Assembly (NCBI GenBank): GCA_965153355.1
Contig: OZ231126.1
Coordinates: 28,272,001 to 28,336,000 of the forward strand
Length of the DNA stretch: 64,000 nt
Direction: 5' to 3'
Origin: Flaccisagitta enflata
Taxonomy: Eukaryota; Chaetognatha; Sagittoidea; Aphragmophora
Made by a program: the position numbers and the translations under genes. A model generated the notes under the pieces. That model saw only the letters and a program-made list of their open reading frames with translations. It made no database searches and had not been told where the DNA came from. Numbering within the stretch: the first letter of the stretch is position 1; every line of letters begins with the position of its first letter. This document shows positions 23,933 to 36,737 of the stretch, one piece after another.

Positions 23933-24305
23933 CATTGTGCAATACGTCCCATGAAGCGCCCCAAACTTCGACTATGGCTTCCACCAATCTTTCCACAGTT
24001 GAGTCTTGGTAAAAAAACATTCCATGCAAAATTTTGGGCCTCTCAGAGAGCAGGAACCTTCGTTAGGCTGAGGTTGAAGTTTGCATTGAATTAGCATTGG
24101 AATCAATATTTCTATTATGCAAATTTTGTCTCTGCCATAGATTTCTATTGAAACTTCATGGTCTCCCTAACGAAGGTTCCCGCTATCCCAGAGGCCTAAA
24201 AATTTGCATGAGATATTTTTTTACCAAGCCTCGTCTATGGTAAGATTGGTGAGAGCCAGTGTTTAACTTTGGGGCGTTTTCATTGACGTATTGTGCAAAT
24301 ACGTG
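23933..24305. mobile_element. Foldback MITE-like element
   Basis: About 155-bp imperfect inverted arms share acgtattgtgcaaatacg-like ends, cgccccaaa, caccaatctt and gaaccttcgttagg blocks, separated by about 60 bp. No clear target duplication was identified and there is no coding capacity. Confidence 0.7.
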
Positions 24306-24450
24306 ACTGGTTATCGGTCTAGAAGATGGCATCGTAAATCAATCAAAAAGAAACTCAAAGCCGGAGAAGAAATCTTGATTCAAGGAAAGAAAAAAAAACC
24401 TAAACGGCGTGTTCCCCTCTGAAATATTCCCTTTCTGATGCGTCATTTGG

Positions 24451-24726
24451 TTTTAGTCGCGTGCTACGCGACTCTATAAGCCACTTTTCGTTCGGTCGGC
24501 TGGACGGTCCGTCGGTCGGTTGGTCCGTCACAAAACTGTTTGAAAGGCTTTTTAAAGCGTTTTTTATGTTTCTGAATGGTAGAGAAGGAACTTTGTTGAG
24601 TAGACAGTCATTTCAAATGTCTCTATGAAAAAAAGATTGTTTGTCTGTCTGTCTGCTTGACTTTTGTTGAGAGTGGCGACGCACGCGCGCACGCGACTTT
24701 GGTCTAATGTCTTAATGACCTTGTTT
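24451..24726 (+). repeat. AGTCGCG-hairpin family copy
   Basis: It starts ttttagtcgcgtgctacgcg followed by GGTC steps and ends cgcacgcgact ... accttgttt. Confidence 0.75.
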
Positions 24727-25254
24727 CACTTGGAGCGTCTCGGGTTTAAATAGAATCCGGTTATCAATCGATCAAATTTTAAGATACGACTGGTACAAAA
24801 CCTTGGCCTTGGTCTTGGTCTTGGTCTACATTCCATTCAATGAAAGATGCAAAAGATAAATAGAGAAGTACATATAGAGTTATAGACAAAGGAAACCTTG
24901 ACTTTGGATTCCAGTGCAGAGGTTGGCCATCGTCAAGGTTATTCGCTGTTTGAGTTGGAGTTGGTTCATAAGCCGGGTTGTTGGGACATAAACATCAATA
25001 TCTTGTATTTGGATGTCTCAGTCATTTTCTTTTATTTCAATGATGTCAAATTTTGATCAGTACCATTCGAATTGGAAGTGCATGCGGTCTACAAGCCAAA
25101 GACTTTTTCCATTGGTTTACCTAACTCGAAACATCCAGTCTAAATCCAGTGGATTGTTTTTGTGTGCGCCAACGTGCATCACTAAGAGGCCGTGCCTGTC
25201 GGTCGGACTGTTTATCGGTCGGTCGGTAACATACACTTCTTTTGTAAGAACCTA

Positions 25255-25620
25255 GTTTATAAGACCATCAAGGCTTTTAATGGCTCTAAAATTAAGAACA
25301 TCCCAAGTATATATGAAGGCTTCATTTTGGGAGAAAAATTTTTTGCTAATGATAATATGTAAGAAACATTATCAAAACACCTTTATCATTTTTCAGAAAA
25401 TATTGTAAAGATACCTCTTGATCTTGTAATTCAATATTTATTTCAGCAATTATTAAGTAATTATTAAGTAATATTAAATAGTAGTAAATTTTAAAGTTTA
25501 TCTATACTTTATATAGTATTTAGAATTAAGAACACTCTAAGAACATTGAAGCCTTGATTTTTCCTCAAAAATAAGAACATGAAGCCTTCAAAAAAAAAAA
25601 AAAATGACGTTCTTATAAAA
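25255..25620. mobile_element. Foldback repeat with TTAAGAACAT/GAACATGAAGCC motifs
   Basis: The left side has tttataagaccatcaaggct and aattaagaacatcc; the right side has aagaacattgaagcctt and gttcttataaaac inverted. It is related to the element at 36313-36737. Confidence 0.5.
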
Positions 25621-25699
25621 CAAAAATGTATTCATTCGACGATCCATTCGGCGTCGTATCGGTCACTTGACCTTGGACAAAAATGTGCTGGGGTTTGGT

Positions 25700-25920
<221 letters not shown>

Positions 25921-25927
25921 GCGAAAC

Positions 25928-26066
25928 CTGTTAGTGCAGGGTCTTCCGCCAAGTTCCACATGTAAGGGACGACTTCCTTCTTCTTTTCGATGGCGTCTTT
26001 CTCAGCCAAAAGCGCGGCAGTTTTTTCTTGTTCTGATCGAAGTCGTTCTTCCCAATTCTCTTTCAT
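25928..26066 (-). CDS. Kinesin-3-like protein, coiled-coil and FHA-start exon
   Basis: This 139-bp exon encodes 46 residues plus one base. It begins with a charged coiled coil (MKENWEERLRSEQEKTAALL), then a lysine-rich link, and ends with VPYMWNLAEDPALT. The last part matches the conserved kinesin-3 entry to the FHA domain, normally written PHLxNLNEDPxL. The acceptor is ttgatctag directly before ATG; the donor is ACAG before gtttcg. The internal Met start is coincidental: the reading frame arrives in phase 0 from the exon at 30836-30943. The last G joins GT at 309-308 to form Gly. The open frame extends past the donor into the TTG tract, which is not coding in the spliced product. Confidence 0.92.
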
Positions 26067-26139
26067 CTAGATCAAAATCAATTGACAAATATTCACATTT
26101 GAACGATTTTGGTTAGATAGATGTGGTCTTAGAAATTTT

Positions 26140-26335
26140 GTTAGTCGCGTGCTACGCGACTCTACACCCCGCTTTGTCGGTCTGTCGGTCCATTCGTCCA
26201 TCCGTTGGTCCGTCGGTCCGTTCATCCATCGATCCGTCACACTTTACTTTTTTTTTGGTTTTTGCATATAATTGAGTCGCTTTTGATCTTCCCCCCCCCC
26301 GCCTTTGATTTTCTTCCCCGCTACGCGACGCGTTG
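26140..26335 (+). repeat. AGTCGCG-hairpin family copy
   Basis: ttagtcgcgtgctacgcgac is followed by ctacaccccgctttgtcggt and a GGTC/GTCC run, with a C-tract and a second cgctacgcgac near the far end. Confidence 0.65.
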
Positions 26336-26802
26336 CGTTTTAAAATCTATGATTTTCTTCCCCATAAAGCCATAAAACAGTGTAGTTAAGGTTTAGATAG
26401 TGTTAAATTGTGTTTTACTAACTAGTTTTTATGATTTGGTACTGTCAAAAGTTATTTTTTCCCCAAATTTTCTTTTTTTCTCTTTTTTCCCTCATTGATT
26501 TCCTTCCCCATCTCCAGACCCTTTGATTTTGTCACGTGCGGGTGGCCAATAACCGAGTCAGACACGACTAAGAAGGAAACTATGAGAAAAAAAAAGAAAC
26601 TGAGTGACCTTGTCTTACCCCTGATGCCACTCAAAATGAATTATCACAACTACGAGTTAAAAACTTAACCGTTTAGAGACAACGTAAGTACACATACTAA
26701 AAAAAAAACCATACCAGAAGTTAAAAACACCATCTATCGTTGCTATTGAATGCGCTTAGTATGGAAATGGCGTGAATTTTGTATTAAAGCGGGAGTCACA
26801 TA

Positions 26803-26864
26803 CATACGTACATACATACATACATACATACATACATACATACATACATACATACATACATACA

Positions 26865-26895
<31 letters not shown>
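26803..26895 (+). repeat. (CATA)n microsatellite
   Basis: About 22 near-perfect tetranucleotide units. Confidence 0.95.
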
Positions 26896-26896
<1 letters not shown>

Positions 26897-27036
26897 ATCA
26901 TATATACGTATATATGTAAGAGGCAATCTGTTGCTTCTAGCTTTTCCATGTACACATAGATCATCGTACTAAACATCAAATTGGAAATCTAATTTGCTCG
27001 AACAGGCAAAGATACATATTAGTGGCATTACGATGT

Positions 27037-27267
27037 AAACAAGGCCGGATACACGGCTACCACAGTCGCGTGCGAGTGGGCAGTGAAAGAAAAGGTCACT
27101 TGGGCAATTGGGGCAGGAGCAGAGCGCTCAAAAATATCAAAAAGTAAAATAAGAACCGACCAACTGGCCGACTGACCAACCGACCGACCGACCGAGTGAC
27201 CGACTGACCGACCGACCGACAGACGGACAAAGCGGGGTGTAGAGTTGCGTAGCACGCGACTAAAAAA
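27037..27267 (-). repeat. AGTCGCG-hairpin family copy
   Basis: Inverted relative to 8972-9165: aaacaaggccggatacacgg at the left, ACCG array, then gtagcacgcgactaaaaaa at the right. Confidence 0.78.
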
Positions 27268-27492
27268 TGATAATCTTGAGAAAATGGTTATGGAGATGAG
27301 CAGATGCCATTAAATTCGCGATTTCGAGATCCGGTTGAACGCGTCAAAAAGTGACTGACGTCAGCAAACGACAATCGACAATTGGCCTTCCACAATTCAC
27401 GTTCATCTACAGTAGCGCGGAGCTTCTTGACTAAATATCGTCGGAGCCTTTATGGTCAGGAAATTTGCGCATCATTTTATAGTAGAATGTAC

Positions 27493-27690
27493 CAAAACAA
27501 GGCCGGATGCTCGGCAATCCAGTCGCGGACGGTTGGGTAGGGGCGATAATGCGCGTTTTCACACTTAATGTGATCATTTTCAACTCGAGCGTGACAACTT
27601 GAGCGTGACGGACGGACGGACGGACGGACGGATGGATGGACGGATGGATGGACAAAGCCTCTTAAAGAGTCGCTTGTCCGCGACTAAAAA
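27493..27690 (-). repeat. Hairpin family copy, GGAC-loop variant
   Basis: aaaacaaggccggatgctcg at the left, cagtcgcggacggttgggta, GGAC array, then tgtccgcgactaaaaa at the right. Confidence 0.78.
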
Positions 27691-28394
27691 TGGAGGACAT
27701 CGGATATCGGGAAATTGGTGCCCCCCCTCCTACCCCATTGAAAATATACAGGAAGGAATTTGACCTCTAGGGTTTCCTATGCTTTCTATGGAAAAGAGGG
27801 AGTTTGGCAGCGCCAATTTCCTGACATCTGACGACCTCCAAACTCTTTGGTGCATTCTACCTTGAAATGGTTTGCACATCTCCCAAACTTAAAGGCTCCG
27901 ACGATTTTTAGTCAAGGCGCTCCGTGCTAATCTACAGCCATGCGCGCGCAAGACCACGCTCGCCTCATAACATGTATATTTTGTAGAATTCTTCATCCCG
28001 TTATCCCACTAGGGAATAAGACAAAAAAATAGCAACATTTTTCCCCGTTTTGTTTGCATGAGCAGTTTTGATATATCAGTTGCGAATCCCGGGCACATTG
28101 GCACTTTTGACTGATAAAAAGATGCATACATTTATCGAAATGATTTAGATTTTTAACGAAATGGTGAATGTCCTTCAAATGGCTGCTTCGTATTTGTCAA
28201 GAGAGGTGAATGCACTCGCTCACACCCGGTCACACGTGCGCACCCACGTGTACACACATACGAACACGCACCCACGTACACACACGAACACGCACACACG
28301 TACAGAGGCAACTCAATTATGAATATAAAAGAAAAAAGAATGAGGGCAAATTTAGCCTCAAAGGTTTTTGACGCCACCTTTTATTTCATTTACC

Positions 28395-28545
28395 GCCGTC
28401 CTGAATGGCTTTTGCCATCGCCGCCGCTTCGGTTTCTGCCGCTGTAACTCGTGGCACCGCTGCTGCTGCAGCTGCTGCCACCGCTGCTGCCGCCGCTGCT
28501 CACGCCACTGTCGCTGTTGCCACCCCTGACCCCCCCCCCCCTCCC
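28395..28545 (+). repeat. GC-rich imperfect GCN/CTG trinucleotide tract
   Basis: Imperfect CCGCTG-type triplets encode poly-Ala on plus and Gln/Ser/Arg-rich peptides on minus. It has no consistent splice sites in the kinesin phase and no recognisable domain, so I treat it as a repeat. Confidence 0.6.
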
Positions 28546-29186
28546 TCACTCGGGAGGCACCTCCAACTCAACTCTCACTCTTTATGATTCTGCTTTGCAT
28601 CAATTTAGAGATAATGCATTGATGCATGCAATACAACGACCAAATCTTATGTTGCACTGTGCCACCAATGTAAATGGCGCCAAAGCTATCAGCTACAAAT
28701 TTCTTTCCATCTTTTCGTCGTTTTTCTCGCATCACCAATTATCAATCAATTGCTTCCATCATTATTAATTTCCTTACAGTAACTCGAGACAGCGCTGATT
28801 GCCAATTTCAAGGGGATTCGTTTTTTCCTTCTAAAAGCGATTTGGAAGATATGAAAGATTTTATCATTTCATCCTCAAGCTAGCCAATTGTCAATTGTCT
28901 GCGCTGATTGCAGCAACTTGTCCTGATTCCTTATGTGCGACTAAGATGAATCGCAAATCAGATTAATCGTCAAACCCCATCTCATCCCTTCCCATCCAGG
29001 GGCGTAGGGGAGTAAGCTTTTTTACAACTGGCATGCACTCCAATCTGTGTCTGACGGATTTAGTGTCCCAATAGAAACTAATAGATGTTTTTTATCCTAT
29101 AACTAAGAAACAGTGATAACTGCCATTGTTTCACAATAAACAACTTAGTTTTGCTTTCGTTCCCCCTTTTTTTCTTTATTACTTCT

Positions 29187-29459
29187 TAGATGCGTCCTCG
29201 CATCTCTATAATAGGCTGTGTCCGTTGGTCTATCGGTCGGTCAGTCGGTCTGTAACGCATTTGTAAAAAGCATAAGAATCTTGCATTTTTTCCAAAGAAA
29301 ATTTGTACCAACTCAGTAAAAGTAGCATACATTGAATAATTCATTCATTAAATCATTCATTCATTCATTCATAAAAAACATTCATTCATAAAAAACATTC
29401 ATTCATAAAAAACTTTCGTTCAAAGAGGACGCATCGTTGGCCTACTTGGCCTTGTTTTC
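29187..29459 (+). repeat. Hairpin family copy, AGATGCG variant
   Basis: It starts agatgcgtcctcgcatct, followed by ctataataggctgtgtcc and a GGTC run, an ATTC-rich core, and ends gaggacgcatcgttgg ... ccttgtttt. Confidence 0.75.
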
Positions 29460-29869
29460 CATTCATTTTTTCTGCATTTTCTAATTTTTCCTTCTTTCTT
29501 CTTTTTTTTTCTCTAGATAAAAGAAATTTGTGTCTGACAACTTTGATATCCCAACTCAATCATCCGGCGGCCATCGGCATGTCAGAAATACACGGGTAAC
29601 GAACTAACAATTTCGTCTGAGAAAATCTTTTACTAACTATTAAACTTAACCCCACTACGAGCCTCATCAGCACAACCACTATCATCAATGCGTTCGTAAA
29701 TTCCTTCAAAAATGCCATCGTGACCATCATAATCACTGCACCGGTACTCACTATCATCAACGCCAGTAACCCAGTACCTATGTCTACGTCACACCAGATA
29801 CGCCACAGTCATCGTCATTATCGTCAACCAGCCAGTGGCCCAGCACCCCTGTCTACGTCACACCAGATA

Positions 29870-30592
29870 CGCCACCACACAGTCCATCATATCCCACCCT
29901 GATGGGAATAAAACACCTAACACCACTTTATCCAACTCCACCCACCTACACAGTCCATCAAATCCCACCCTGATGGGAAAAAAACACCTAACACCACTTT
30001 ATCCCACTCCACCCACCTACACAGTCCATCAAATCCCACCCTGATGGGAAAAAAACACCTAACACCACTTTATCCCACTCCACCCACCTACACAGTCCAT
30101 CAAATCCCACCCTGATGGGAAAAAAACACCTAACACCACTTTATCCCACTCCACCCACCTACACAGTCCATCAAATCCCACCCTGATGGGAAAAAAACAC
30201 CTAACACCACTTTATCCCACTCCACCCACCTACACAGTCCATCAAATCCCACCCTGATGGGAAAAAAACACCTAACACCACTTTATCCCACTCCACCCAC
30301 CTACACAGTCCATCAAATCCCACCCTGATGGGAAAAAAACACCTAACACCACTTTATCCCAATCCACCCACCTACACAGTCCATCAAATCCCACCTTGAT
30401 GGGAAAAAAACACCTAACACCACTTTATCCCACTCCACCCACCTACACAGTCCATCAAATCCCATCCTGATGGGAAAAAAACACCTAACACCACTTTATC
30501 CCACTCCACCCACCTACACAGTCCATCAAATCCCATCCTGATGGGAAAAAAACACCTAACACCACTTTATCCCACTCCACCCACCTATGCAC
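29870..30592 (+). repeat. 71-bp tandem array, about ten copies
   Basis: The anchor gatggga occurs at 29901, 29972, 30043, 30114 and so on to 30540, exactly 71 bp apart. Units are nearly identical (cacctacacagtccatcaaa ... ctttatcccactccac). There are no unique spacers, so it is a minisatellite. It ends about 245 bp from the exon at 30836-30943. Confidence 0.97.
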
Positions 30593-30686
30593 CATGACTG
30601 TCATTATTACTGTCACCGACACAGTCATCGACATTTCGTCAATACCACCACTTCTCAATATTTGTCTAATCCATCGTTACAAAAAA

Positions 30687-30755
30687 ATCGTCGTCGTCGT
30701 TGTTGTCGTCGTCATCGTCGTCGTTGTTGTCGTCGTCGTCGTCATCGTCTCCGTG
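30687..30755 (+). repeat. (GTC)n/(GTT)n imperfect array
   Basis: On the kinesin transcript strand this is a GAC/AAC tract about 80 bases past the donor at 30835. Confidence 0.85.
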
Positions 30756-30835
30756 AGAATAGTTTTGTTTATTTTTCCCATTTGTCTCTTTAGTTTCTTT
30801 TATCTGTTTACTCTCTCCATTCTTTATTTGTTTAC

Positions 30836-30943
30836 CTTTTCCATTTCTTGTTGGTTTCTTTTGATTGCTTCCTCGGCCTCTTGTTTTATTCTTTCCATTT
30901 CCTCTGCGTCCACCTCTGAGCCTTTTTCTTCGCCCGGCGCCGC
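30836..30943 (-). CDS. Kinesin-3-like protein, charged coiled-coil exon
   Basis: This 108-bp exon encodes 36 residues in phase 0 at both ends. It starts AAPGEEKGSEVDAEEMERIK and continues as a strongly charged helix ending RNQQEMEK. It fits between the neck exon, which ends GGIPQ, and the next exon, which starts MKENWEER; together they form the neck-proximal coiled coil that kinesin-3 motors use for regulated dimerisation. The acceptor is ttctgacag and the donor is AAG before gtaaac. No in-frame ORF of useful length marks it, so it was found by splice signals and continuity. Another small phase-0 exon on either side cannot be excluded. Confidence 0.88.
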
Positions 30944-31856
30944 CTGTCAGAAGCCCAAAGAAAATCAAATCAAAATTCCAAATCGAAATTTGAAAAATAA
31001 AAGAACAAACACGTCTGAGCGTCGCGATGACGCACATCGCCCCCCCCCTTAGGCAACGCACTTTCAAGAATGAGACAAAAGGATAATACATGCACTTAAA
31101 TGATATTCAGTCCCGTGTGCGCAACTCGATAATCTGCTAAGTTGGTCGGTCTGTCTGTCAGTCTGTTGGTCGGTCCGTTGATCCACCTGTTGTTAGTCCC
31201 AGTTGTTTTTACGTCGATGGGCAGTTTTTGAATCACTGCGCCTGCCCAAACACTTTTTAAGCCTACTTCAACATTGCCCCTGCCCGCCCGGCCGCCAGCC
31301 CGGCCGCCCGCCAGCTTTGTTCAAATCTTTTAAACTATAAAAACTCTTCGCATGTTTTACATCATATTCTGTAAGTTTAAGACTTCATCATCTTTAGAAT
31401 TATGATTTTAACTTTTATGTCAACTCCATTCAATTTTAAAGAATTGACAAATGACAATGGAACAGATGAGACACACCTGTGCCACGTACTCCTTTACTAA
31501 CGCACTCACTCACTCACTCACTTGCGCCCTCACTTGCTCACCCACTCTCTCACTCACTCATTCACTAATCTGGACGCCGGATTTGCGTCTGTTGGTCCGT
31601 TGGTCCTTCATGCTCGGGTTGAAAAGTGAAAACGCGCATCTCCGCCCCTGCTACCCCCCCCCCCTGCGCAATGACATTTCATAATTGTAACCCCGGGTCA
31701 CACGTTTTGTTACGTGCAAAGATTGTAAAGAACATTAAGTACAGGAAAGGGCCAAAGTCGTGCTTTTCTATTTTAGGTTGTCGAACTCTGCCTGTCTGAT
31801 TTCCATTTCCGATTACGAATCGGTTTCCAACGCTTTTTCGACGGTCTGATCAATCA

Positions 31857-31884
31857 CACACACATACACACGCACGGAAGCGCA

Positions 31885-31970
<86 letters not shown>
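31857..31970 (+). repeat. (CA)n microsatellite
   Basis: CA units with CGCA interruptions at the start, just left of the hAT-like element. Confidence 0.9.
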
Positions 31971-31971
<1 letters not shown>

Positions 31972-32342
31972 TGCGCCCATGACGTTATAACTAGAGATGC
32001 GGAAGCGGAAGCGGAAGCGGGAGCTGGTGGAAGTGGTAGTATGAGCATGGAAGTGGAAGCGGAAGTGGAATCGCAATTTCAAAATCAAGTGGAAGCGGAA
32101 GTGGAAGCGAAAATTTTTTTTAATGCCTAATAAAAGCGGAAGCGGAAGCAATAGGACATAAACAAGTGCTTCCGCTTTCTCTACCCCTTCCACTTCCGCT
32201 ACCCTTTCCGCTTCTGCTTCTACTTTCAATTCAGATCCTATCTGTCTGTCTCTCTTTTTTTGTCTCTCTCTCTGTTTGAATATCTGTCTGTCTATCTGTC
32301 TATTTCTCTCTTTTTGTTTCTCTCTGTCTGTTTGAATATCTG

Positions 32343-32479
<137 letters not shown>

Positions 32480-32637
32480 CTCTCTCTTTCTTCCTCTTTT
32501 TTTTTCTTTCTCTCTCTCTGTTTCTGTCTCTCTTTTCCTTCTTCTCTATTTCTTTCTCTCTTTCTCGAGGTAGCGGAAGCGGAAGCGGAAGCTGTGCCTT
32601 TTAAAATCGTGGAAGTGGAAGCAGAAGTGGAAGCCAT

Positions 32638-33660
32638 GCTTTTTAGTCAGGGACAAGCGACTCTATAGGCAGTTTCTCCTGTAAACTGGCCCGGCAAAAA
32701 TTGAGTGCCTGATTGAGTTAACATTGAAAAAAATAATATTATTCAATGATAGTTGCATCTATCAACTTGAAATTTTGGTTCTAGGCTCAGAATTTGATAC
32801 TTTTTCAAATCATCCTGAAAATATCACTTAAAGTCCTGAACTATGTTTTATTATATCATCTTTTATGAAAAACAGTGTGACATAGTGTGACAAGATGTTA
32901 ACTCGATAGGACACATCTTTAAAAAATCAATATCTGTGGCTAGAATTGACATGAAGGTCTGAAATTAAGCATGTAACCTGGGCTATGTCTTTACTAAAAG
33001 GGGGAAAAAAAGAAATCTTCCATCACACTTAAAAGTATGCTTTTTTGTGTATAGCATATTTTTATATCAAGATTGAATATTTTTTCATTTTTAACAAATC
33101 AACTATGAGCAAACTTTTTCTATAGTAAATGACCACCCATCACCATGAAATTTTTTATGTTTCTTTAGGGATAGCAATGGTACAAAAATGACCAATAATT
33201 GGATAGGCTTGACAATTTCTTGGTGTCTTTATCATAGTAGATATCAAGTGTGACACAAGTGTGACAGGGAAAATAGGCTTATTTGGCTCTACTTTTGGCC
33301 ACCTAACCTATCAAAATCTTGATTATGAAGCATGTATGTTAGGCACTTGGTCCCAGGGGATGTCTTAGAACAGCTATTATTATCAACAAAATGATTAGTG
33401 AGAGAAAACTGTGTTTTTTTGCCTGCCAAATCATGTTTTTCAGCTGGCCCACTTTATAGGAGAAATTGCCTATAAGAAGCTTAGTCCGTCCGTCTGTCCG
33501 TCCCTCCGTCCATTCGTCCATCCATCCGTCCGTTGGTCCGTTGGTCCGTTGCCCGTTGGTCTGTTGGTCCGTTGGTCCTTGGTAATAGAGTTTGAAAGTG
33601 TGAAAACGCGCGGTTCCGCCCGTGCCCACTCGTCCGCGACTGGTATTGGCCATGTATCCA
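32638..33660 (+). repeat. Hairpin family copy split by a MITE
   Basis: tttttagtcagggacaagcg and ctctata at the left resume at 33471 as tataagaagcttagtccgtc and continue with a CCGT/GGTC array. The family sequence ctctataagaggctttgtcc is restored when the insertion 32668-33470 is removed. Confidence 0.75.
32668..33470. mobile_element. MITE with TATA target duplication
   Basis: Inverted ends ggcagtttctcctgtaaact (32668) and the near reverse complement ending at 33470 are flanked by TATA at 32664-32667 and 33471-33474. The 803-bp interior is AT-rich and non-coding. Confidence 0.78.
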
Positions 33661-33924
33661 GCCATGTTGAAATGGTAGAAGCGGAAGCTGTCAATTTTCA
33701 AATATGCCAATTAGAAGCGGAAGCGGAAGCAGTCCAAAAATCTACCGCTTCTGCATCTCTAGTTTTAACACTAGTAACAGTCACGGAGAAATAATGAAAT
33801 GTCACATGGTTGAAACATGGAGTAATATCAAAACAGAATCGGCAATTATACATGAATATAAGAATGGGCTCAATTTGGTCATTCGAATGAAACATTATTT
33901 CCAAGCAATTTTTGTAATCCAATT

Positions 33925-34135
33925 GCATGATAAGAGCTCAATCTTTTTGGAAAATTCAAAATTGATTTGGACTAGGCATTCCGTAATCAATGCTGCAGTC
34001 ATAAAGAAAACATTGTTGTAGCTTCAAGAGAAATTTCCTCCATAGTAATTCTATGCAACTGAAGCATTGATTAAGGAATGCGTAGATCAAGTCCAAATCA
34101 ATTTTCCAATGAGATAGAGCTCTAATTATGCAAAT
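33925..34135. mobile_element. Small foldback element
   Basis: Arms of about 75 bp share caaaattgatttggact, gcattccgtaatcaatgc and related blocks in inverted order around a 60-bp centre. Confidence 0.65.
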
Positions 34136-34745
34136 AGAGCATGAAAAGTGGTAAGAAATAAGGTTTCTTTGTTATACCCAAGTTGGGCCCACTCTAATGA
34201 ATATGACATATTGATAAATCCGTATAATGCCCTTGGCAATAATTACATACAATGCCTCACAGTACTTATTACCAAATCCATTCTCTCGTTAATTAGTTAT
34301 TATATAGAATATTTATCAAACATCATCTAGAATGCGCGAGAATTACTTTGCACAAATGAACGGGACATTTAGGCCTCCCAAAACGTCAATGCGTGCAGCA
34401 AACCAAAGGGTTAACTGATTTTGTAAGCAATTGAATTCAATTAAGGTTGATGATCGTCGATGTCTGGCTGACTGTCTGCCTTTCTTTCTCTCTCTGTCTG
34501 ACTATCTGTCTAGCTTTGTCTGTCTGTCTCTGTGTGTGTGAGTCTGTCTGTCTGCCTGTCTGTCTGTCTGTCTCCGTCTCTGTCTCTGTCTCTTGCTTTT
34601 CTCCGCCCCTCAAGCAAGAATGATGACGACGCATCAGTATGAAGAGGTGAAAGGGTTAACAGATGAACACTTTCTTCCAGTGACCCGCGCGAGGGCGTCA
34701 CTGATGACCTACTTGACCCCAGCCCAACAATGACTAGGAGGAGTT

Positions 34746-34953
<208 letters not shown>

Positions 34954-35108
34954 TTTTTCTGAAAATGCCGACGTTCGTCGTATGACCTTGTTTTCACTTA
35001 TCTTTGTCTTTGTAATTCATTTCTTTTTCTTCGCTGCATATTTTTCCAAACATTATAAAACACTTAAAAGAGTTTATGCAAATGATATATTTAGTGCTGT
35101 TTTCTTTC

Positions 35109-35469
35109 AACAAGGCTAACACCTATAAGTCGCGTGCGAGACTTACAGACAAAGAATGACTTAGAATGACTAAGAATGACTTTCAATGATTTAGACTGAC
35201 CTAAAATGACCAAAATTGTCTTAAAATGACTAAAAAACTTAATTACCAAAAATGACTTAAAATAACTTAAAATGACTTAAAGTGACTTAGAATGACTCAA
35301 AATGACTTAGAATAACTATAAATGACTTAAAATGACCTAAGAATTGACGTTATAGTAAAAAAAAGTAAAGTGTGACGGACGGACGGACGGACCGACGGAC
35401 CGACGGACGGACGGACGGACGGACGGACCGACAAAGCGGGTTGTAGAGTCGCGTGCACGCGACTAAAAA
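35109..35469 (-). repeat. AGTCGCG-hairpin family copy with TGACTTAAAA core
   Basis: caacaaggctaac and agtcgcgtgcgag at the left, about 180 bp of degenerate aatgactta units, a GGAC array, and gtcgcgtgcacgcgactaaa at the right. Confidence 0.78.
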
Positions 35470-36312
35470 CTTTCTATCCAACTGACGATTGACGTCTAAA
35501 GAATATTTAATGTCTTTTGAAATCTTGGATCAAGAAAAGAGTAATTCGATTTTTTTTTCAAACTCGACGTTAATAGTTTTGCCTCACTCAAAGCATAGAA
35601 TCACTGCACTCACGATTCTTAAAATGATAACTACTACTCTACAATCGTATGTTAACTTCCCTTACCCACCCAATCCCATAAGGTCATATATCTATACCCC
35701 TCAACTCATCTGCTGGCAGTTTCTATAATCTCGTTTTTTGCGAGATGGCGAAAAAAGGTCAATTATAGAATGGAGAAAAAAATCAGATAGCTTATGTCAA
35801 TATGAACATGGATCAAAAACAGAATTTTGTTACTGATCCTCGATTTTCATGTAAATTAGGCTGAAACGCAACAAATAATGATCGAAAATAAGCAAATATT
35901 GAGTTGTTGTAGCCAGCAAAACCAAAAAAAGGTCAAAAATTGAATAAGACCCAATTCTGCTGAAAAAAATTCTCTATAAGCAGCTTTTTTGGCTGGTTGG
36001 GCCAGTTGGAAAAAATTTACTAAATCTTCTTGCAACGATCAATTAAAGTGGACATTCTCTGAAAGAACCACTGTTCAATTTTCATCCAAATCGGAAAAAT
36101 ATTTTTGAAGTTATACTGTTTTTAAAATTTTTTGGTGGTAGGCTGGTTGGGTTGGTTACTGGTTAGATATATCCGAGATGCACCAAAAGCTCTGTTCGTT
36201 ATCGTCCCAGTACAGTATTGATCCATGCAAAAAATCTTTCGTCTTTCTAGGAGGGCTTCCAAGATATGGACATTTCGTGATTTTTTTGGATTACCATTTA
36301 GCTGGGAGTGCA

Positions 36313-36737
36313 TACACGCTTTTCATTTTATAAGAACATGGATTTTTGAAGTGAGCCTCAGCGTTCTTATTTGTAATCTTGTTTTAAGGCTCAAGCGTTC
36401 TTAACATGTTCTTATTTTTTAATAAGATAATTTATTTTGGTGATATGTTTATATATCATTATAATGGTATATTTTAGGCAGTTGTTAAAAAAAAACATTT
36501 TTATTATTTAAAAAGAAATATTAGATTGATATGTCGAATAATGAATTATCATTTTAAAAATCATTATCAAAATATCAATCATTAAAGGTTTTTCATCAAA
36601 TTTTACTAGTTTTTTGAGGAAAATATTATTATCTTCAAATCTGAGGCTCAGCATGTTCTTAAGATGTTCTTATTTTTTGGCCAAATCTGAGGCTGATGTT
36701 CTTATAAACAGTGTTCTTATAAAAAGAAAAGCGTGTA
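36313..36737. mobile_element. TA-flanked foldback element
   Basis: Inverted ends CACGCTTTTC ... GAAAAGCGTG are flanked by TA (36313-36314 and 36736-36737). Several gttcttat/ataagaac motifs occur inside. It has no coding capacity. Confidence 0.65.

Larger units (their letters stand above)
26067..30835 (-). other. 4.8-kb kinesin intron
   Basis: Between the coil exons, with donor gtaaac at 30835 and acceptor ctag at 26067-26070. It contains hairpin-family copies, (CATA)n, a GCN-rich tract, a 71-bp tandem array and a GTC/GAC array. No further exon was recognised. Confidence 0.75.

Noticed and set aside
28405-28587. Ala-rich protein frame as an exon
   Set aside because: It is an imperfect GCN triplet repeat; no splice signals fit the kinesin phase and the reverse frames are equally open.
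29870-30592. CRISPR-like array
   Set aside because: The 71-bp units are contiguous and near-identical with no unique spacers, in a eukaryotic intron.
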